Shown here: positions 59,057 to 64,000 of the stretch, piece by piece | Position numbering within the stretch: position 1 is the stretch's first letter | Layout: every line of letters begins with the position of its first letter | Source of the DNA: Chitinophagaceae bacterium | GTDB lineage: Bacteria > Bacteroidota > Bacteroidia > Chitinophagales > Chitinophagaceae | Length of the DNA: 64,000 nt | Reading direction: 5' to 3' | Assembly: GCA_024707305.1 (NCBI GenBank) | Contig: JANPZZ010000018.1 | Span: 248,001 to 312,000 of the forward strand | Notes under the pieces: model-generated | Databases searched by the model: none | Seen by the model: only the letters and a program-made list of their open reading frames with translations | What the model was told of the DNA's origin: nothing | Position numbers and translations under genes: made by a program

Positions 59057-60175
59057 TTAGTATTTGTTTAAGGTTTCAATCACATAATCCACTTCCTCAT
59101 CTGTAAGCTCCGCATACATGGGTAATGAAAGGCAGTGTGAAGCCAGGTATTCTGAATTTGGGCAGTCCCCATTTTTATATCCCAGCGATGTATATGCTTT
59201 TTGCAAATGACAGGGCACGGGATAATGCAGACCCGGAAAAATATTCTTGCTATTCAGGTATTGAATCAATCCGTCACGATCAGGAGTAGTAACAACAAAC
59301 AGGTGGAATACAGATTCAGCACCTTCAGGTTGTACCTGCATCGTGATCTTTGGATTCGTAATACGTTGCTGGTATTGTTTCGCAATTTCCTGGCGACGTG
59401 CATTCCAGTCGGGCAGGTATTTCAGTTTAATACGGAGGGAAGCGCCTTCCAGTCCTCCCATTCGCATATTGTAGCCCACCTCATCGTGGTAATAGCGTAC
59501 AACAGAGCCGTGATTGCGCAGGCTTTGCAGGTGTTTTGCGTAAGCTTCGTTGTTGGTAACAATACCGCCTGCTTCTCCACATGCACCCAGGTTTTTACCG
59601 GGATAAAAACTAAAACATCCCATTTCACCAAAGCCACCTACGGATTTTCCTTTATATCGTGCGCCTTGTGCCTGCGCAGCATCTTCGAGCAGGAATAATG
59701 AATGCTTATCACAAACTGCTTTCAGTGCATCAATATCAAAAGGCTGACCATAAAGGTGAACGCCTACAATTGCCTTTGTATTTTTTGTGATGGCGGCTTC
59801 TGCTTTTGCGGGATCAATCTCCCAGGTATCGGCGAGGCAGTCTACAAATACTGGAGTAGCGCCTGTATAGGATACAGCCCAGGCTGTAGCAATAAACGTA
59901 TTCGCAGGTACAATCACTTCATCACCTGCTTTAATACCGAGTGCCAGCATGGCCAGGTGGAGAGCACTTGTACCATTGTTTACACCAACAGCGTGTGCAG
60001 TTTCCGTAAATACAGCGAAATCTTTTTCAAAGCTTTCAACGAAAGGGCCGCCCGAAAAAGCGGTATTATCGTACACTTGTTCAAACGCGGCAAAAACTTC
60101 CGCTTTAATCTGTTGCTGCTGTCCTTTAAGATCCAGGCAGTTTATCTTCTTTGGATAGGCTAATGTTTCAGGCAT
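59057..60175 (-). CDS. DegT/DnrJ/EryC1-family sugar aminotransferase, second copy
   Basis: The 372-residue protein begins KKINCLDLKGQQQQIKAEVF. It has VGVNNGTSALHLAMLALGI, the PLP region LFLLEDAAQAQGARYKG, the Schiff-base Lys near residue 194 in CFSFYPGKNLGACGEAG, and HYPVPCHLQKAYTSLGY for substrate binding. This is closer to the WbpE/QdtB/FdtB type of 3-keto-sugar aminotransferase than the other copy. With the acyltransferase and Gfo/Idh oxidoreductase of the same operon it forms a plausible oxidise-aminate-acylate series. It overlaps the flavin protein gene by 8 bp. Confidence 0.93.
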   Translation of the reverse strand: MPETLAYPKKINCLDLKGQQQQIKAEVFAAFEQVYDNTAFSGGPFVESFEKDFAVFTETAHAVGVNNGTSALHLAMLALGIKAGDEVIVPANTFIATAWAVSYTGATPVFVDCLADTWEIDPAKAEAAITKNTKAIVGVHLYGQPFDIDALKAVCDKHSLFLLEDAAQAQGARYKGKSVGGFGEMGCFSFYPGKNLGACGEAGGIVTNNEAYAKHLQSLRNHGSVVRYYHDEVGYNMRMGGLEGASLRIKLKYLPDWNARRQEIAKQYQQRITNPKITMQVQPEGAESVFHLFVVTTPDRDGLIQYLNSKNIFPGLHYPVPCHLQKAYTSLGYKNGDCPNSEYLASHCLSLPMYAELTDEEVDYVIETLNKY

Positions 60176-61572
60176 GCTGTTCGGTTTTAACTTTAATTAC
60201 ATCAGGGTATGAATACCATTTAAGGTGGTTGTCTTTTGTAACATCATCGCGTACAATCACTGACTCCACTTCACCCAGCATCAGAAAGTGTGTGCCCAGG
60301 CGAACGATCTTCACAATATTGCAGCGATAGCTGAGGGGCATGGCGGTGAGCAATGGCCCATGATCGTCGGCAATAAACTCAAGACCCGCATTATGAATTT
60401 TATGGGGATCGCTTACGATGGAGATATTACCTGCGTATTTGATTGAATTCACCATGTCGTTATTCGCATAGGGAACTCCGCAAACAAATTTTTTCTGTGC
60501 CAGCAAACTTTTCAGCGAAGCACGCACCGCATAACGTGTATTGATTTTTGCATATGAAACACAAATCGCAAAACACAGCGGGTGACGAATCAGTACTGAA
60601 GTGGAACCGCAGGGCATCAGGTTGGGAACGCCATCTTCACCCCATGTGGTAACCATGCCGAGTGAGGAAGGGAAGAAACAGGGCCAGCGTGCCTTGTCAT
60701 CGTCTACTTCCACCTGGTCTTCAGGAAGTGGTGGAAGGAATCGAACAAACATTCCATCTTCCACTTTATCGGCCTGGAAACCGACGGTATTACGTGCAGG
60801 GAAATAATAATCGGCTGCATATCCTTTTTGATATTTTACTTCCATATCAGGCTTTGGCGCCTCTGGCACTTTACCCTGGTAAGGTTTGGTTGGCGTCCAG
60901 GCAGGTAATGCTTTCCAGTTGATCTGCGTTTCACCACGTGCAATATCTTCCCCTCAATTGAATGGCTTCAATTTCGAGATAATAAATACGGTGACTGCCA
61001 TAATCGGTGAAAGGCTCATCGAAGATGCGCTCGCCTTCAAAATCTTTTCCGGGTTTTACCAGGCGTGCTTCATACACCATATACGCATCGGTAAACACAG
61101 GGCTGTCGTTCGACTGTGCCTTGCGTGTGGGAAGTCCGGTAAAAGAAATACGCTGATCAATCTCGTTGTCTTCTATGGAAGTAATCGCTTCCATGCAACG
61201 ATCGATATGCGCACCTGGTTCGAAGTATTGTATCGCAACTGAGCCGCCTTCTTCCAGTATCTTCATAAATTCTTCGCGTACATAATGGCGCGATGAAAGG
61301 GGTTTGGTGCAAAAACTCAGTGCAACGATATAAGGAAAACGGTTAACGATGGTAGCGCCTACCACTTTTTCAAGTGCAGTACGTTTACCATCCGTTGTGG
61401 TTACAAAACAAATTGCTGAAGGAAAAAATCCTGGCCAGCGACTATCCTGTGCCAGTTTTTCTTCATTCTCCGGCATGGGATGCTCCAGGAACCCGGGATG
61501 TTTACTCTCTTTCCACTCACCCGATCCCTCGAGCTCGGCATGTGGCCATGTATATAGATATTTGCTCAGCAT
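60168..61572 (-). CDS. Tandem flavin-reductase-like protein (two homologous FMN-binding-fold domains; frameshifted)
   Basis: Adding one C at the C4 run 60950-60953 joins LEIEAIQLRG to EDIARGETQINWKALPAWTP, making one chain of about 468 residues. Both halves carry the same flavin-reductase/flavoredoxin-like core: SRWPGFFPSAICFVTTTDG in domain 1 (about 40-205) and ARWPCFFPSSLGMVTTWGED in domain 2 (about 280-465). Each is followed by a hydrophobic ALSFC or AICVS strand. Without the correction they would be two separate genes, but the second then lacks a proper start. An enzyme of this design in a sugar operon is unusual. It might reduce flavin or act on a flavin-bound sugar intermediate; its role is unknown. 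Confidence 0.72.
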
Positions 61573-61584
61573 AAGTTCAAAAAA

Positions 61585-62070
61585 TTATTTATTTAAAATT
61601 CGCGCCGGGTTGCCTACTACAAGTGCACCGGCAGGTACGTCTTTGGTTACGACAGCGCCCGCACCCACCATTGCACCTTCGCCAATGGTAATGCCACACA
61701 AGATGGTCGCATTGCTTCCAATGGAAGCACCTTTCTTAATATAGGTTTCAATCACCTTCCAGTCCGCATCCGTCTGTAATGAGCCATCAGGGTTTGTGGC
61801 GCGGGGAAAAAGATCGTTGGTAAACATCACACCGTGACCAACAAATACATTATCCTCAATATGCACACCTTCACAAATAAAAGTATGGCTTGAAATTTTG
61901 CAGCGTTTGCCAATGGTAGATCCTTTCTGGATTTCTACAAATGCACCCACTTTCGAATCATCGCCAATGCTGCAACCATACGCATTTACAAAATTGAAAA
62001 TCTTTACATTTTCACCTACCTGTACATTGTTCAGGCTTTGTTTGTCGTTGTTTATTGTAATTGAGTTCAT
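61585..62070 (-). CDS. Left-handed beta-helix acyltransferase (WbpD-like)
   Basis: The 161-residue hexapeptide-repeat protein has coils such as NVQVGENVKIFNFVNAYGCS and IGDDSKVGAFVEIQKGSTIG, a loop with GHGVMFTNDLFPRATNPDGS, and the C-terminal cap EGAMVGAGAVVTKDVPAGAL. The FTNDLFPRA segment is typical of UDP-3-amino-sugar N-acetyltransferases (WbpD/WlbB) and dTDP-fucosamine acetyltransferases. It transfers an acetyl group from acetyl-CoA to an amino sugar. It lies 6 bp after the Gfo/Idh gene. Confidence 0.92.
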   Translation of the reverse strand: MNSITINNDKQSLNNVQVGENVKIFNFVNAYGCSIGDDSKVGAFVEIQKGSTIGKRCKISSHTFICEGVHIEDNVFVGHGVMFTNDLFPRATNPDGSLQTDADWKVIETYIKKGASIGSNATILCGITIGEGAMVGAGAVVTKDVPAGALVVGNPARILNK

Positions 62071-62076
62071 GATTTA

Positions 62077-63092
62077 TCAGATTTTCACTTCTTTACCATT
62101 TTGTTTAATAGAAAGCTGTGACGCTTCCAACACTTTCACCACCTGCATTCCCAGGTGCGGATTAGAAACAGGCTCCCGCTTTTGTAGAATGCTCTGGATG
62201 AAATCTGCAGCCATTGCTGACAACGGTTCAGCAGCAGCCAGCTTTGGCATAAACACATCACCGGTACGATAGTCAACCATGATGTTTGTTTTATCTTCTT
62301 CGCTGGTGCGATGCTGATAACCGGTATCGTACAAACGCACTTTATCTGTTGGCTCCAGATCATTGTACACCACCATCTTTTTTATCACCACCAATCAGTG
62401 TATGACGCAGTTTCACAGGTGAAGTCCATGAGCAATTGAAATGTGCAATAAAGTCCGACTGATAATTCAACGTCATATATGCAATATTCTCAATGCCATT
62501 ATGTGTATGTGAAATTCCGGTTGCATTAATGCTTACCGGCAATTCGGGGAACAGATAAGTTAAGATTGAAATATCATGCGGTGCAAGATCCCACAATACG
62601 TTTACATCGGGTTGGAATAAACCGAGGTTGATTCGAATAGAATCAAAATAGCAGGGCGTACCGAGTACATTCTCATCCAACATTTGTTTGATACGTTGAA
62701 CAGCCCCTGTATAAAGGAAAGTATGATCCACCATGAGGGTGAGACCTTTTTGTTCTGCCAGGTTAATCAGTTCTTCCGCTTCGGCAACAGAAGCAGTCAT
62801 GGGCTTTTCAATCAGCACATGTTTTCCATTCAACAGCGCTTTTTTAGCAAGTTCGTAGTGGGTAAACACTTTAGTGGCTATCACCACTGCATCTATTTCC
62901 GGATCGTTGATAATATCATCTGCAGATTTTACACCAGCAACCGTAGGAAAGGAACGGTGTAAAAAGAGTGATACGTTCGTCGCGCGAATCGGCAACTTTG
63001 CGCAGTTCACAACCCGGAATAGGAAAGAAGTTTCTGACGATGTTTACGCCCCAGTATCCGTAACCTATTACACCAAGCTTAACATTTTCCAT
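62077..63092 (-). CDS. Gfo/Idh/MocA-family sugar oxidoreductase (WbpB-like; two frameshifts)
   Basis: The start at 63092 (MENVKLGVIGYGYWGVNIVR) gives the NAD fold. Removing one base from the A5 run 62961-62965 joins DSRDERITL to LHRSFPTVAGV. Removing one from the T6 run 62378-62383 joins LIGGDKK to MVVYNDLEPTDKVRL. The result is about 337 residues, with the catalytic EKP motif in VLIEKPMTAS and the WDLAPHDISIL helix (His/Asp active region). WbpB/WlbA-type enzymes oxidise the C3 hydroxyl of UDP-GlcNAcA before transamination. It is the first gene of the operon. Confidence 0.9.
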
Positions 63093-63505
63093 TTGTAATC
63101 AAAATTTTTTACTTCTAAATTAAATATGCGTTTCCTGTTCAGGCAGCAGCATTCTGCCACAACCTGACCAAAAGGTACTCATGAGGAAATGGTAAAAAAT
63201 AGGGATGACTTTTTCTCGCTCGCGGCGCAATAGTAAATCATGGGTGCCCGAATTTGTCATTCAAAGGAATGGAAATTAAAAAGACTCAAGAATGTTCTAA
63301 CGAGCTAATAATCAGGAGTTGCGAACCATTTTCTCTCGCAATCGGTCAAAAGTATAAAAAATTATTTTCCCGTCATAGCATTTTGAAATTTTCGCTTCAA
63401 AAAAAATATTCTCCCCCTGTAATCATTGCCATTCGCAGTAATAACTATTAAAATCCATTCAGGGATTATATATTTACTGCTGTATTCACAACTAACCGTT
63501 TTGCC
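63093..63505. other. 413-bp divergent intergenic region, probable promoters of the glycan operon and membrane protein
   Basis: AT-rich, with no convincing gene; a 65-codon frame at 63254-63451 has no recognisable features. A small inverted repeat GGCAG/CTGCC lies at 63142-63158. No heptad or octamer array of the type seen elsewhere is present. Both divergent transcription units must start here. Confidence 0.5.
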
Positions 63506-64000
63506 ATGCAAGAGCACCACCCCGTGAGATATGGATTCCTGGCACGTATGTCTAACGCTGCATTCTATGGGATTATTTTTCTATATACGCTGCTTCTTAC
63601 CTTTCAGGGACTTGATTTAAGCGATGAAGGCCTGAATGCTGTATTTTATCAGAATATATACACCCACCCCGAATCGGTTCAGTATTCCTTTGTATTCTGG
63701 TTTAATGGCATCATTGGTGGCCTATTCGATCAGCTGTTTCCATCACCCGGATTATGGGGGCTCCGTTTTCTCGGGTGTATTTCCATCCTCCTCTCTGTAT
63801 TTCTGACGCATCGATTACTGGAGAAATACCTGCGAAAAGATTTATTGCGTATCGGCATTTTGTTTGCCATGCTTGTTATTGCCAACAACATCCGCATTTT
63901 TCACTACAATTATCAATGTGTTGTATTATTCCTGTTGGCGGCAACATTTTTACACAAAAGGATTATGCGATGATAAAAAGAGCTGGTTGTTTGCCGCCGG
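63506..64000 (+). CDS. Polytopic membrane protein, N-terminal part (possible glycosyltransferase-family membrane enzyme)
   Basis: From 63506 the protein shows several membrane helices (FYGIIFLYTLLLTF, LWGLRFLGCISILLSVFLTH, IGILFAMLVIANNI, VVLFLLAATF). The early loop GLDLSDEGLNAVFY recalls the acidic first loop of GT39-like membrane glycosyltransferases in this phylum. A stop follows KRIMR at 63973, but another frame continues as DDKKSWLFAAG to the window edge, so a further indel near 63965-63973 is likely and the gene probably extends beyond the window. Placement next to the glycan operon supports a surface-polysaccharide role. Confidence 0.6.

Noticed and set aside
63254-63451. 65-codon frame before the membrane protein
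   Set aside because: No signal peptide, domain or start context; the region is better explained as a divergent promoter space.

Overview
The window looks like a chromosomal segment of a Bacteroidota bacterium, most likely near the family Chitinophagaceae. The evidence is a SusC/SusD pair, two proteins ending in the gliding-motility/type IX secretion C-terminal domain (CHU_C), a PorE-like TPR/propeller/OmpA protein, DUF3467 and DUF1735 proteins, a Nudix-type AraR-like regulator, and promoter-like TAnnTTTG boxes close to start codons with no clear Shine-Dalgarno sequences. I saw no rRNA, tRNA, CRISPR array, transposase or phage gene.

Layout: 1-3.4 kb is a sugar region with a HAD phosphatase and a secreted GH51 arabinofuranosidase divergent from an AraR-like regulator. 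4.3-16.4 kb (minus) is a tripartite efflux operon: HlyD-type adaptor, small secreted protein, ATPase, three MacB-like permeases, second ATPase, TolC. It has a sigma-54-like promoter, and a sigma-54 activator/histidine kinase pair is transcribed away from it (16.6-19.4 kb). 20.4-28.2 kb holds housekeeping genes: fused 2-oxoacid dehydrogenase E1, FAH-family hydrolase, pth, rplY, prs, radC, DUF3467. 28.3-34.0 kb is a SusC-SusD-DUF1735 uptake operon. 34.1-37.1 kb holds two envelope proteins, one with a helix-hairpin-helix N-terminus. 37.2-52.8 kb (plus) holds folD, queE, a porE-like gene, dprA, a CHU_C protein, guaB, lnt, an alpha/beta hydrolase, a large CHU_C protein, an SDR and a small secreted protein. 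52.7-63.1 kb (minus) is a tightly packed ten-gene operon for acylated/formylated amino-sugar and uronic-acid glycan building. The window ends inside a polytopic membrane protein gene.

Two properties cut across the window. First, at least 23 genes or gene halves only make sense if one base is added or removed, nearly always in a mononucleotide run. Essential genes (prs, lnt) are affected, so uncorrected sequencing indels are the likeliest cause; I annotate the reconstructed genes and state where each break lies. Second, many intergenic spaces carry degenerate short-period arrays (7-bp CGGCAAA, CCGATGA or GGATGNT; 8-bp GTGGAAAT/GAGGAAAT; 9-10-bp CGCAGAGTG). Their left arm is purine-rich and their right arm pyrimidine-rich on the plus strand, so the two arms can pair. 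The two largest islands, both between convergent genes, contain three about 270-bp units with long inverted arms (19.5-20.2 kb) and three 241-bp direct repeats (26.9-27.6 kb). These repeat islands are the least explained structure here. The most interesting protein is a tandem flavin-reductase-like enzyme inside the sugar operon.
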